Shown: positions 11,511-24,006 of the stretch, piece after piece
Layout: each line of letters opens with the position of its first letter
Numbering within the stretch: the first letter of the stretch is position 1
Assembly (NCBI GenBank): GCA_963932145.1
Contig: OZ010616.1
Span: 47,628,250 to 47,692,249, forward strand
Length of the DNA: 64,000 bases
DNA from: Acanthosepion lycidas
Lineage: Eukaryota; Mollusca; Cephalopoda; Sepiida; Sepiidae
Reading direction: 5' to 3'
Made by a program: the position numbers and the translations under genes
The notes under the pieces: generated by a model
Seen by the model: only the letters and a program-made list of their open reading frames with translations
Databases searched by the model: none
Told to the model about the DNA's origin: nothing

Positions 11511-12207
11511 CAAAAAGTTAACAAACATGGACCTTTGTACCCACAAAAAAAATGAAGTGTTGAAAAGGAATTTTTTTTCCCATGACACCACTTTTATTTT
11601 ATCTATCTTCACTCTTCAGCAATGTTTGTTTTTAAAAAGTGATGATTAGCATTGTAATAAAACCTAAACATATGATGAAAGTGAACTTATACATTTGTTT
11701 TTTGTTCTTGAAAATTTTCAACAAAATTATTAAACACTATTTATTTATTAAGTTGTTTATTTACAAGAATAATTCTATATTTGCAACATTCTAAAAACTA
11801 TTACTATTAAAATTAATGCAATGCAACAGTTATCATTTATCAATTCATAAAGAAATATGGAAAGAATTTTTTATTCATAAATTTATAAACATTTACTAAA
11901 TTATTAAAATATGTCGGCCAACTATAAGTAAATCCTTATTTCCCATTTTATAAAGTTCAAATCAATTGGCAATTAGTCAATGTTTTGTTAACCATTCCAA
12001 TAAACAATATAATAAATAATGTAAAACAATCTAATAAATATGTGTTTATTGATTTTGTTGTAAATTCTTAACATAGAAAATGTATAAATTCATTTTCATA
12101 TGTTTAGGTTTTATTACAATTCTAATCATCACTCTTTAAAACAAACATTGCTGAGGAGTGAAGGTAGGTAAAATAATAGTGGTATCAATGAAAAAATGTC
12201 TTTTTGA

Positions 12208-12239
<32 letters not shown>

Positions 12240-12274
12240 CAGGCATAAAGGTCCATGTTTGCCAAAGTTTTTTT
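11511..12274. mobile_element. 0.76-kb foldback element (long inverted repeat)
   Basis: The left arm (about 11511-11765) and right arm (about 12005-12274) are reverse complements over some 250 bp with substitutions and a T-run length difference. Landmarks in mirrored order: AACATGGACCTTT, the complement of GTGGTATCA, CTTCACTC(T/C)TCAGCAATG, TTGTAATAAAACCTAAACAT and CAACAAAAT. The spacer of about 240 bp has no ORF. This is a foldback-type element or a large MITE. Confidence 0.75.
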
Positions 12275-12301
12275 ACATTGTGTATATAAACATAGAATCC
12301 A

Positions 12302-12560
12302 AGTGGACACCTGATTTAATAGTTAGAATGTTAGCATTCTGACCATGAGATCTGGATTAGAATCTCACCCTGGTCAATTTACCATGGAAGTAACTTTTTG
12401 ATAATATTGACCTGTGGAGGTGACCCATAGGAGTATCATTAGGATGTACTTATAAAACCATAACATGTAAAGGAAAATGGGTAAACAGAACTAGTCAGAA
12501 GCTGTTGATGGTTGTGCTAGCATGAAGTCGTTAGTCATTGTGACTGAGAGTTTGAGTATA
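12302..12560 (+). mobile_element. tRNA-derived SINE (copy 1)
   Basis: The head resembles a tRNA gene: an A-box-like segment in TAGTTAGAATGTTAGC, an anticodon-loop-like ACCATGAGAT, and a B-box-like TTAGAATCTCACC. Its body (GGGTAAACAGAA, GTTGTGCTAGCA, AGTCATTGTGACTGAG) recurs at 37090-37300. Divergence is high, so both copies are old. Confidence 0.65.
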
Positions 12561-12857
12561 AAGTTGAATAAGTTTACTTTCATACTGCTGATTTCTTAAA
12601 GGTAAAATCACTATCAGAAATATTAAAAAAAAAAAAAAAATAAAAATACCCATTCTGGATATGAAAAGTTAAAAGGATTTTGAAGAAAGATGAAAACTGT
12701 CATTTTTTTTTTTTTTTTTTTCTAAACCTTCCTCCTTTTGCTCTTGTCATTAGAAATAAATAAAACAGAGGATTTGAGTGATGTATTCTTTGAGGTGAAG
12801 GATCCATTTTGCAAAATATCATGTACTGTGGCTTTAATTTTATTTGAATTTTTTTCT

Positions 12858-12955
12858 ATTAGGTTGGTTCATAAATAATTTGCTTATCAACTTTATTCAA
12901 CAAAATATTACAACTGGGTCCCAAAAATAGAAATTAATTATGACTCAACCTATTA
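12858..12955. mobile_element. Mariner-type MITE
   Basis: TTAGGTTGGTTCATAAATAA on the left faces the complement of TAATAGGTTGAGTCATAATT on the right. These are mariner-type termini about 95 bp apart with no coding content. Confidence 0.5.
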
Positions 12956-12999
12956 CTATTTATATAAACCTATTAAAATACTGAGAGAAATACTCCTTA

Positions 13000-13636
13000 C
13001 GGCTTAATACTTTGTAATATTGGTCACAATCTAGTTAGTGGAGCCCAAGGAATACAAGTTGAAAGTTTCACTTGAATATAAACTTCTAATCCTGTTTTAA
13101 TGGATTTAGTTACTTTTTTGTATGAAAAGAATTAGATACTTTTAGTGTAAGATTAAAAGAAAAACAAGTTATTCATTCACTATATATTTTATCATATAGA
13201 GTTTTTGCTATTAAAATAAGAATGACTCTAGGTAAAATAATATTGAGGAATTTCTATATTTCTTTTATCTGTACATAATTGCTTGCTTTATATAAATTGT
13301 CTCAAATTGAGAAATTAAGAAGATCTCTAAGTTTTTTATTATATAAAAGCATACTTCTAGAGTTGCCATCATCCTCTTTTTGTGTGTGTATTAAAGACGA
13401 ACCAACTATGTTTGTGTCACCAACAGGCAACTTGCCAGAAGACCTTAGACAAGAAAAAAAATCCCAAACAGGTTTAAAAAAACAAAAGGCAAACACTTAC
13501 TTATTCATAACAAACATCAGCCCAATTTGTTACTCAAGTTTCATGCTCTTGTGATCTTCAGACAAACAAAATGCCTAATGTTCTGTTTATCTGAAGGTTG
13601 TGAGACCGTGATATTAGTAATGACTCTGGAGATAAG

Positions 13637-13640
<4 letters not shown>
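13000..13640. other. No confirmed gene; one weak candidate exon
   Basis: AT-rich sequence. A 75-nt segment at 13397-13471 has splice-like borders and a coding-like composition, but nothing corroborates it (see findings). Confidence 0.3.

Positions 13641-13672
<32 letters not shown>
13641..13672. repeat. (TA)n microsatellite
   Basis: About 15 TA dinucleotides. A similar tract lies at 14040-14069. Confidence 0.9.
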
Positions 13673-13677
<5 letters not shown>

Positions 13678-13868
13678 ATATAATATAACAAACACTATAG
13701 ATGCAGTACTCAAGCTAAGCTATAAAAAAAACTGAGCAAACATAAAATATAAGAAAAACAGTACTTAAATTTCACTACTGTCTATGACAAAGTTTCATGT
13801 GAATGTAAATGTGGTTAATATTAGTCATAATCCCTAGGTGGTTAAATAAATAAAAAAAAAAAGAAAGG

Positions 13869-13963
13869 AAAGTGGACATTGAAGTCAACACTTAGGAACA
13901 ACGGCCTGTTTCATGCTAAACAAAATTGTCAGGCCTCTGGGTGTCAACTTCAATGTCTACTTT
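13869..13963. mobile_element. 95-bp near-palindrome (MITE-like)
   Basis: Left arm 13869-13908 begins AAAGTGGACATTGAAGTCAA and ends GGCCTG; the right arm (13930-13963), read on the other strand, begins AAAGTAGACATTGAAGTTGA and ends AGGCCTG. The loop is about 21 nt. Not coding. Confidence 0.7.
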
Positions 13964-14037
13964 TATATTTACATACACTCTATCCATGGTATTGTGCACT
14001 TTAACCCATAAATGTAGCATACCTTAAAACTATATTT

Positions 14038-14072
<35 letters not shown>

Positions 14073-15610
14073 CACGCACACACATTGCTTAAACCTATCA
14101 AGTTTAGTCTTACATAAGAGCTAGAAACAAAATTACATACTGAAATCAATATTTCTAAATACAACACTTTTTTCTATAAAACTGTTTGGGATGACATTTT
14201 TGAGCAGATATTTACATTTTCTTCTCGTATGCTTGTTCAGTCTAATTGTTTGCACTCAAGTCTTAGGCATTATTAATGAAAATTTCCAAAGGAATAACGA
14301 ATATATTCAATAACACTTACACTAATAAGGTACTATTTACACTTTTCTATAATTTATATATAGAAATGTTTTGTCTAAGACCTTATAGGTGCACAAGTCA
14401 TTTGGAAAATTTAAATCAATTCATTTTTGTGAATATTTGGCTTTAAATTTAATTTTTTTGCTTTAAAAATGATTTCTGCTATTTTTGTAATTGTCTCCCT
14501 TAGACATACATTTCTAGTTTCAAAGACTTTAATAGAGGCAACTGTATAATTTACTTTCACTTATTTCTATAGATAAGGTGTTTAAATGTTTTATCATTAA
14601 AATATTTAATGATGATCCATACACTCTATCTAGTAGTGTTTTGCTAGGCATTTACAACAAATATAGTTCAGTGAAAAGATAATTATCTAGTTAAAATGCC
14701 AATTAATAATGCATTAGTTTTTGTTTTTTTTCCTAAAAGAAAAAAAAATTGTGACTCTATCAGTATTGTTTTATTCTTGTATATATTTTTCAATTTAATC
14801 ATTTAGATGCTTTTATTTTCACTATAAAATATAATACAATTACAAATGTAGTAAAGCATTAAATTTGCATTGTTATCCATGGTATAACTTTTCTTCAATT
14901 AAAAGATCTTCATCTTGGAAGATGATTTTTGCAGATATGCAATCAAATAATATAGATTTTTTTTTTTTTTTTTTTTTTTTCTTTTTTTTAAACACACAAT
15001 TGAATTTAATGCTAGTAATATTTGAATTGTTTTTTGTAATATGGTTGGAAGTTTTTTGTTTTTTTTTATTATTATTTCTTCAATTATTTTAAAATTAAAC
15101 TATTTGCTGATTTATCTTTTTAATTAATTTCATTTGTTAATAGTGATAGATGAGTATAAAAGGGAAGAATAAGTTTGCAGAGTAGAATACAAAAAAAGAA
15201 TTGCAGAAAATGATTGAATGATTTCTTTCTTGTAACATTTAATTTTAGCAATTCATTTGGTTCCATTGTGTTAATACACTGATTAAAATCTGATATGCAC
15301 TGTAGACCAATCAAGTGAATGACAGCAATTTCAATCATTGCAGTGTTATAACTTAACTGTGAATGATATCAACTTTCTGCAGTTAGTAGTTGAGCTTGTC
15401 TAATTAGAATAATTTAGAAATGTGATGTTTGTCTTGAAGGCAACCAGTTGATACAAATATAACAATTGATACTGAAGATTCTAATCTAATCACATTACCT
15501 TACCATTCAATTTTACATAGTTGCTACTGAATTTGTAATATTTATTTTTGTAAAAATTAAATCTAATTTTAACAAAATGCACACGAATATGCTGAGAAGA
15601 TTTAACTTAT
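13964..15610. other. AT-rich stretch, no gene seen
   Basis: Homopolymers (notably T22 near 14958) and a TA tract; no supported ORF. Confidence 0.4.
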
Positions 15611-15846
15611 ATATAACCACTTGTCATTTAACGACTTACCTGTTTAATGATCTCCACTACCCACCTGCCGCTACTGGACTTATGGCTGGCTTTAAAATTG
15701 CATAAATAAAAAAAAAATATATACAACCAGTTGATATTCTACATTGTTAGAAAACTTTGATCATTTTCTCTTTCTTCAAAATAAAGTGAAAAAAAAAATA
15801 CTTGTACTGAATTTACACTATGCAAACCAAAGTAATATATGGAATA

Positions 15847-16166
15847 AGAGTGGTCAAGCCGCAGCTTGTGAGCCATATACGGATCTTTGACCTTTAAATA
15901 TGCAGCTAATGGAAATATATTGGCTGAGCTCCTTTTTTTTTTTTTTTTAATCATTGTTACTATAAAAGATAAATAAGAAAAATTTCAAGCTTTATTATTA
16001 TTTACTGAGTATGAATTGAGACCCCATTGGATTGAAATATAAGTTTAATGTAAATGTGTATGTAACAAAATGTATGTGTAAATTTTGTTCATGTCTTGCA
16101 GCTCTCAAACATCTGTACTTTATCATATGTGTCTCTTACATTAAACAAGTTTGGCCACCCCCGACA
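15847..16166. mobile_element. hAT-type MITE
   Basis: The left end reads GTGGTCAAGCCGCAGCTTGT, followed by GAGCCATATACGGATCTTTG; the right end, on the other strand, reads GGGGGTGGCCAAACTTG. Both match the familiar hAT-MITE pattern of a GGGGTGGCCAA terminus followed by a GAGCC-CAT-GGCTCTTTGA motif. There is no clear 8-bp target duplication. Confidence 0.6.
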
Positions 16167-16346
16167 TAGAGAAACAAAAGCTATATTGTTTCTTTGAAAG
16201 AAGGCTTTGTGATGTGAAATGGTTACCTAATTCAGCATTAATTAGGGTCTCTAGTAGTTTACCAAAAATAGGCCAATAGTTGGAAGAGTTAGACTATTCA
16301 GCTGAGTTCTTAAAGGCTGAAAAAAAAGATTTGGATTTCCAACATT

Positions 16347-16437
16347 GTAAATTTTGTTCATGTCTTGCAGCTCTCAAACATCTGGACTTTATCATATGTG
16401 GCTTTTATATTAAGCAAGTTTGGCCATACTTGGTATA
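16347..16437. mobile_element. Second copy of the hAT MITE right end
   Basis: Closely repeats 16078-16166 in the same orientation (TTTTGTTCATGTCTTGCAGC, then TTTGGCCA), with the rest of the element missing. Direct duplication or a truncated second insertion. Confidence 0.65.
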
Positions 16438-16626
16438 GAATATAGATCTGATTTCTGAATTTTTTTTTTCTGATTATTATTTAGTACATTACAAACATAA
16501 AAAAAAATAGAAAAATGGTACAAAAGTCAGAAACATTTTACACTGTATATACCTGAAATAATAATCGGGTATTTCTCCCTTAGTGACCAGGTTAAGGCTG
16601 GGATCTTGTTGAGTGATAAGTGGCTG

Positions 16627-17929
16627 CATTATTTTTTAATAGAACTGTAAAAGTGAGTGCCTTTTTCAAATATTACTTTACACATATTTCTTTTCACTGC
16701 TTTTAAAAGACTAGATGTTTGATAAATTGTATATCACAAAATATGCAAATTGTACAGAAATCATTAACATTGTCATTTATTAGAAGTTTTTTGGCATCAA
16801 AACTTTATACAATCTTCAGATACTTTGTCTGAAGTGATTCTTTATTTGCTAAACTGCTATGTTAATAATTTGTATAAACAAATAGCCTAAAATTCCTCCT
16901 AATATAAGTATGCAGGTACAGGATATGTCTATATTCAGCAATATTGAAAAACAAAGTCAAAAGCTTGGACCATGTTTCTTCTGAAATTAACTTAGGAAAA
17001 TTTCTGACAGAATTTCCTCCTTATCTGAGAAGGATTATTTGTTATTTGGAAAAATCAATCAAATTAATAGACACAAAATATCTGTTTTTTAATTACATTT
17101 GTCTTAAAGAACATTTGCTGTCTAAATACACTGGATTAAAGCAAATGAATCTTTTCCTAAAGATTTTGAATTGATCTATATAGCACTCTTATTTTTTTTT
17201 TTTTTTCCAAAATAATTGCAACTATGAGTTTTTCTTCTACAGCCTTTTATAATATTAAACTCAACAGAAATAGACAGATGTTGGTAGTAAACAACCGCAA
17301 TTATAGCAAATATTTATTCATTCTTTGCTAACAACATAGCATATTCTGTATATTAGTAATGTTTGCAACACTCAACACTTTTTTCCACTATGTTAACAAG
17401 TTTTTGTTGACTACATTAGAAAAGGTTAAAGCTTATGCATTTATAACCTTCCAAATTAAAAAAAATAAAATCATTATTAATGGTATACAATTTTATTATT
17501 CCCTGTATTTTCTAATATTAATTATTTTTTCTTATTTACATTTCAATTTTGAGACTTTATTTATTAAGATCTTTTATTACATATTACATAACAAGCTTGG
17601 AATGTGTGTTGATTTCAAGTGTAAGATAGTAAATATAATCAAAATAGTATTTAGTGAGTTTAAGATATTTCCAAGCTTGACTTAGTCTGGCAGAAGGCCA
17701 AAATAAAATCATATAGTTCAAACTAGCAATAACTTGTAAGAGTAGATTGTTAACTAAAGCTACAGTGTGTGTGGTGGGAGGGTTTTTCCTCTTGCTCTCT
17801 TTTTTATGGTATCTTTATAAATAGTTAATGACTTTTATTAGGTGTCATGCTTTCTTCACTTATAAAAGAGTATCCTTAAAAACACCAGAAATTTTGAATG
17901 AATAAAATATTTAACTGTTGCTTGAAGTT

Positions 17930-17968
<39 letters not shown>

Positions 17969-18360
17969 GCTGTATATCCAACATGCCAACCTATTCAAGC
18001 AAATTTCAGCTCCATTAAAATTATCAACAACAACTTTTATCCTCTACTGATTTTATCTTTATGTAATATTAGATTGGACAGGTTGTGGCTGGAATTTATC
18101 CTTGTCTTATTGTAAAATGTGCCTAAACCATAATTATTGATAGATAATTTACTTTTGCAACTGTTAATAATTGCAATATTGAATTATCCTAAGTAAAATT
18201 TATTCATTTTAGACTGAATTCTCAATAACCTATATTTTATTAAGTCTCAGCAGCACCTTACAGAAATTTTTTTTTTTTTTTTTTTTTGTGGAAAATTAAA
18301 GCAACTCAGAAATTCACTAGATTTGCTACTATAAAACAATTTAATAAAATGATTTAAATA
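16627..18360. other. AT-rich stretch, no gene seen
   Basis: ORFs of 76 and 108 codons at 16944 and 17359 have ordinary AT-rich composition, no splice context and no recognisable motif, so I do not call them. A poly-T tract is at 17933-17963. Confidence 0.4.
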
Positions 18361-18740
18361 CAGGTTGAGACAAAAGTAATACACTTTTTTATTTATTAAT
18401 TTTTACTGAACAAAAATAAACTACAGTAGTTTAAGAAAATGTATAAATATTGTCACTTGATTTATGATTAACAAACTATTTAACATGTTCAAAATTCTCT
18501 GCTTCATGTTCAGTACAATGCCAAATTCTATCAGCAACATTTCTACAAGCCATTTGACATATTTCTACATTAATTTCAGAAAATTTATCAGAAATTGTTT
18601 TAATTCAGGCATTGTTTTCAGTTTGAGTTTGTAAACAAGATCTTTCAGTAAAGACTGAAAAAAGGAAAAAAAAATATGGTGGTATTAGGTCTGGTGATCG
18701 TGATGGCCTCTCAATTGCTCCATGTCGTCCTATCTACCTC
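18361..18740 (-). mobile_element. Remnant of a DDE (IS630/mariner-like) transposase C-terminus
   Basis: Minus-strand translation from about 18727 down to 18483 is one frame with a single stop. It reads ERPSRSPDLIPPYFF, then after a gap KFSEINVEICQMACRNVADR and a tail ending AENFEHVK. The order R-SPDL-P--FF followed by a helical tail and a final HV/HL is typical of DDE_3-type transposases of animals. The plus-strand sequence CAGGTTGAGACAAAAGTAAT at 18361 may be the terminal inverted repeat. The N-terminal two thirds are missing. Confidence 0.55.
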
Positions 18741-19079
18741 AGCTTGAAAAAAAAAGTGGAGATAATGAGACAAAGTGGAAAAGCTTTTAAACAATGTTTT
18801 TTGCCAATGTGCCGTGTGTTAGGTTGAGCTTCTTCAAATTAGAATGAAGGACAAAACTGTAAGGAAAATGTGTGTGTGTGTGTATATGTGTGTTTGTACC
18901 TAAACTTCAAGAAATTTGAATAAGAACAAACTGATACACTTAGTTTCTGCTATTATACTGATAATGGTCAGTGACAAAAGTCAATAGTACATTCAATTTG
19001 TATGCACTGTTCAAATTCTCAAACTTTTTTTTAACACTATATATATAATGTGTGTATTTGGGACAGGAACTGTCACTTT
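18741..19079. other. No gene seen
   Basis: AT-rich sequence with a short TG run near 18870. Confidence 0.4.
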
Positions 19080-19195
19080 ATACAAGTTTCATTAAAGACC
19101 AATGAAAGGTCTTTGAGGATTTTTTTTTTCTATATTTCTAACCATTTTCCTAGTTTTTGGTGTATATTTAAATATAAATTTTCTAATGTCTTAGC
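19080..19195. repeat. Dispersed repeat (copy 1 of pair)
   Basis: Shares ATTAAAGACCAATGAAA, TCTATATTTC, CATTTTCCT and AAATATAAATT in the same order and spacing with 30480-30595. Family unknown. Confidence 0.5.
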
Positions 19196-22100
19196 ACTTT
19201 GGACTTGAAATATTAGCACTACACATAAAAAGTGAACCACTACATCAATAAAATGTTAACAAATTTAGGAAAAAAATACTAAATGTTTCATAAATAATAA
19301 TATTAATAATAAACAATACTATAACATGAACTGTATTTGAAAATGATTTAAAATAATGTGGAACTCGGAAACTGACAAAAAACAATTTTCATAATTACTT
19401 TTGGATGCCAAAAGTACTCAGGCATTGGACAGCTTTTATTTAAATATACAGGAAACAGTGATGGCTTGATATATGGAAAAAATCCTTAAATAACTTTTGT
19501 TGGTCTTTAAACAAACTTGTGTGTATGCATGTATGCGTAAGTGTTATAGGTTTTAAAACTTTGTCCAATTTAAAGAGCCATATTCATTCATAGTATATCT
19601 ATGTCTTCTGCCATCTTGTGCTGGTCATACTCAATAATGAAATGGCAGCCATCAGTATAAGTTCAAATGACTTCTGATTTGATGTTTAGTTGACATGGTT
19701 CCATTTGTCAGTATAAGATATATACACAGTTTACTTATAAATCTACAAATATCTTAATCTGACTAATATATTTTTTTAATTTTAATTTTTTTTTTTTTTT
19801 TTGAAAGTGATATATGTATATTTTTTTCTAATTTTTGATATTCAGATAAAGTAAATGTTCTTTATTAGAATAAAAAAATTATTTATCTTTAACAGTAAGA
19901 TATATTTTTTTTAAAGCAATTTTTATTCTGGCTTCTATATTAGGACTGTCTAAAATCTTGCAATAGTATAAGTCACGTCTTAATTCTGAATATTAGGGTT
20001 AAAAAATTTATTCATATTTTTAGTCTTTATATAAAATTATTATAAATTATATTTAATTAAATTATAAATTATTATAGTGACATATTTGGATGGATTTCCT
20101 TTCTGCTTTTAAATGAGGATATCTTTAAAGATGTTCTCATAACATCTTTTTTTAATATCAGTAGGTTAATTCACATGTATTTGTCTGTGACCCCACATAT
20201 GCACACACACACACTGTAATTCATTGTTTAATGTATTTTGTTCAAAAGTTTGGAGTTAATTTTTTTTTCACTTCCCATATTTTGGTTGTTCCATATTTTA
20301 GGTGCAATACTCTTGATTTCTGATTATTTTTTTCTGTGTAAACCATTGTACCAATAGGGAAAAAAATCCTATGGGCAGTTCACCTGAAGAAAGCTGTAGA
20401 CTGAATTGCTCAAGATTTTCTACAACTAACAAATTTCACACACAGCAGTTCAATTGTCCAAATATTTTTGAATGATGATGACTTTTTTCAAAAGGATACA
20501 TAAAGTGGGGGTACTAAAAACATCTCAGCCTGACCAAGAAGTTTTCAGCACCCCTTTTCTTTATTTTCCCCCCTCATGGCTTGGACCATGAAATGGAATT
20601 TATGATAAAAGGTCATACTATTTTCTAAAGTGGGGGTGGAATTTGATCTTTCCTAGTTAGATTTTCTAAAATTTAGCTTCTTTTAGAGGACTACCTATTA
20701 TATAAGCAAGATTGTATGTGTGTGTTATATATATTTTAAACATGGCTGAATGTATATATTTCTACCAAGGAGATTATGAATTCATTGTAAAAACATTTTC
20801 TTTCCTGTCCACTTCTGAAAACCTTTGGAAAAATAAGCTAGAGAAAAATTAGTCTATATCTTTCAATCTCTATATACTTTGACTTCATTTATTGATTTCA
20901 TTATTTCTAATCAACAGTACAAAATTATTACATTTGAGAAAAAAAAACCCCAAAAAAACAGGTACATAAAAATCTCTACCCACCTTGAAAAATAAATTAA
21001 AACCAAAAATGCTCTCCAATGATTAATTGGACTTGTATATAAAATTTTGGTCTGCTTTGTTTGGAACATTAAAAATGATGTATGGATGGATAAGACAGTC
21101 TAAGTAGCCTTTATACATTTTTCCTTTTTGCTTTGCAACAAAACTTAAAAATCAAAAATTCAAAATTTATTTCATTTGTCTAGAATCCCTATTCTAGAAT
21201 TTAATTGGATGTGCAAAAGCATATGTGCTAATTGTATATCTTGCTTTCATCAAAATGTAGATATGTTTTATGGTAAAACAGATTTGAGGACAAGAACTAG
21301 GTTTTAAACATGTTATGAGTAGGAAAAGTTTTTTTTTAAATTATTATTATTACTAAAGGGATGGGAGAATTTTAAAGACTTTTTCCTTTTTGGACCTGGG
21401 TTGTTCCTTTTTTTTTTATTGCCTATGGGAAGAAATAAAATAGTTATATATGAAAGTTCAATTTGATAACTTTTTTTTTTTCTTTTTTAATATAAGGAAA
21501 AAAAAAACTATTATAAATAAAATTTTGCTGCATGTATATTTAGGACAAATAAACTGATATTCTACCAAAGGCTTAATGTTAAAATAATTCCCTATATTTT
21601 TTAATTCCTCCCTAATTAAAACTTTTAGCATTTTTAAAATATTTAGCTGAAATATATAATTGGTCATTAAAAAAATATTTTAGTACAATTAAATGGCAAC
21701 TGCAAACTAAACTAAGAAAAGTTGCTCATATGCTAAACATTTAAGGAAAAAGGCTGTTGGACTATAATAATCAAAATGACTTTGTCACAATGGGTATAAA
21801 ATGTTATTTATTTAATTCATTTTTTTATTTTCTGTACCCCCCCCCATTTTTTTTTAATTTTAAAAAAGAAAAAGCAACACCATTAAAATTAAAGAGGTTT
21901 TATTGTGCCTTCAGTGCCTCATGTATGTATTCACTGATACAGAGGATTTTTAACACTGTAATTCTGTCTGTCTGTCTGTCTCTCTCTTTCTATCTCTCTC
22001 TGCAGTATTTTTCATTGAATTATTTTGTAATCAAAATCCTCTTTGAAATCAATGTATATATTTGTGCCATATAAACAGTGTATTAACTATATATTCTGTG

Positions 22101-22560
22101 TTTGGACTTGTGTTTTGCATGTGTTAAGTTTTTGTTTTGGCATGTTTTTTCTTAGATAACAGGATTGACCCGTTCAGTAGTTGGCATTAAGTTGCTTTAT
22201 TAAGAAGATTCAAAGAACATATTTTTATTGTAAAAATTGAAGTTAAAATAATTTTGTCTTTTTATAATAAAAAAATAAATGTACATCTAATCTATGACTT
22301 GTTTAAATGTATACCTTTTCATGAGGCAATATTTTTAACAATAACTTTTATCAACATTTTGGTATAAGTTCTTTCAAATGAATAAGTTTATTTTACATAT
22401 AAAGTGAAAACATGGCATGTCTAGTCATTTGATTACTAACTAAAATTAAAATTTCTGACACAAATAAACTTAAAGGTTATAAAGTAAATACAAAGAACAT
22501 TTAAATTAATGGCTGTATTTATTATTTGTATATTTTTTTTTTATTATAGGTTTTCATTTA
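19196..22560. other. AT-rich stretch, no gene seen
   Basis: Homopolymers, a C9 run near 21838 and a short TCTG/TC microsatellite at 21965-22003. A slightly GC-richer patch at 20350-20650 has no ORF. ORFs up to 105 codons here are crossed by homopolymer-encoded runs. Confidence 0.4.
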
Positions 22561-22564
22561 AAAG

Positions 22565-22800
22565 ATTACAAAGTTAAGCTGCAGGTAGTGTAACAGTTAA
22601 TGATTTTGAAAGAGAAATTAGTAAGCAGAGTTCAAATTTAAGTCAGTTTCATTGAGATGGGTATGAATTTATCTCCTACAACTATGGGTTAAATAACAAG
22701 GCTGAGTTCTCTTGCCTTGAGATGCAGCGCATCTAGAAGGAAAACTGAATTTAAAACCAGCCTGCAGACTGTTGGGCTCTGTCAGCCTATGTTACAGGGT
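22565..22800 (+). mobile_element. tRNA-derived SINE fragment related to the 5S-tRNA SINE
   Basis: Contains a B-box-like AGAGTTCAAATTTAAG and the downstream motif GGTATGAATTTATCTCCTAC followed by ACTATGGGTTAAATAACAAG. The last part matches the tRNA-related half of the composite SINE at 31161 and 36568. No 5S part is visible. Confidence 0.45.
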
Positions 22801-22893
22801 TTGACATTATTTATATTAAGTTAGGTAAATGCTCACAAACTATTCCTTATTATGGTAAATTTAGTTAAGAGGCACTTCCTTAATACATTTTTC

Positions 22894-22931
<38 letters not shown>

Positions 22932-23726
22932 AGAAACTTGTTTGATAGTTAAATAAAAACTCATTGCTTCTGCCACTAGTATTTAAGTTGAGGGCTTTAG
23001 GGTATATAAATGTTAGTTGAATGATATCAGTAACATTAGTTCAAATCAAATAAGTTGTTGGTGATATAATAAAAGCTAGGTCAATTGGATACTATCTTCA
23101 AAGCAAATTAGTACTGTCCAGTCTGTCAACAGTTCATCATAGTTGCATGCACACTTTCATTTTTAGATAATACCAAAATACTCTGATATTCACTACATGA
23201 AGAATCAGTTCTAGAGACAATTATTATACAAAATAACCCACATTAAATAAAATAACGTTTACCACAGGAGATTGTATATTAAATATTTTATACATGCTTC
23301 AAGATACTAACAAAATAACAATGTAATTTACAAGTATTAGATATTCTTTTCTGGTTCAGGTTTTCTTTGTGTAACTTTTTATATATGATGTCATTTTGGA
23401 CTAAATTTAAATATCAGAAAATATATATAAAAAAAAAACATTGCCAAAATGTTGTCAATAAAATCTTGTATGCCACACTGACAATACCCACTTTTGGATA
23501 ATGACAGATGGTTAAAAATACTTGAACAATACCCCAATTTTAGGCAGTTTATCCACAACTGATGTAGAAAATCTTATTTCAAAATTGGGAAAAAATGAAA
23601 AAGATTAAACTGATAAAACTTGTCTGGATTAATTTTTTTTTTACTTAAATATACCTTATATATAGTTTGGTTAAAGATCAGTTATAGTTCTTTATATTTA
23701 TATATATATATATACACACACCAATA

Positions 23727-23830
23727 TTATAACATCACTACAAAAATAGCCATTTTATTTCAACATTTCTGGTGTCTTGTCAAGTGATGGTATTGATTGT
23801 GAAATAGCTTTTCTTTAGTGATGTTATAAC
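23727..23830. mobile_element. 104-bp palindromic MITE
   Basis: The left arm begins ATTATAACATCACTACAAAA; the right arm, read on the other strand, begins GTTATAACATCACTAAAGAA. Arms of about 30 bp flank a 43-nt loop. Confidence 0.6.
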
Positions 23831-23945
23831 ATGTTTGTTATAATTTTTGAATAAGTAATATTTGTTCTACTCTTTATTAAGCACTCTTTTAAAAATAGTG
23901 TTTTTGGTTATTGGAAATTTACTCCATCTAAACCAATCCTATATC

Positions 23946-24002
<57 letters not shown>
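23946..24002. repeat. (TG)n(TA)n compound microsatellite
   Basis: About 8 TG units followed by about 20 TA units. Confidence 0.95.

Positions 24003-24006
<4 letters not shown>

Larger units (their letters stand above)
15617..16626. mobile_element. Possible Tc1/mariner-superfamily element with hAT MITEs inside
   Basis: The left end ACCACTTGTCATTTAACGAC faces, on the opposite strand, GCCACTTATCACTCAACAAG at about 16605-16626. About 60% match over 30 bp suggests degraded terminal inverted repeats of one element of about 1 kb. It contains no transposase that I can see and carries the two hAT fragments below. Confidence 0.3.

Noticed and set aside
13279..13554. 91-codon ORF as a complete gene
   Set aside because: Flanking codons are low-complexity AT-rich sequence; only the central 75 nt looks coding-like.
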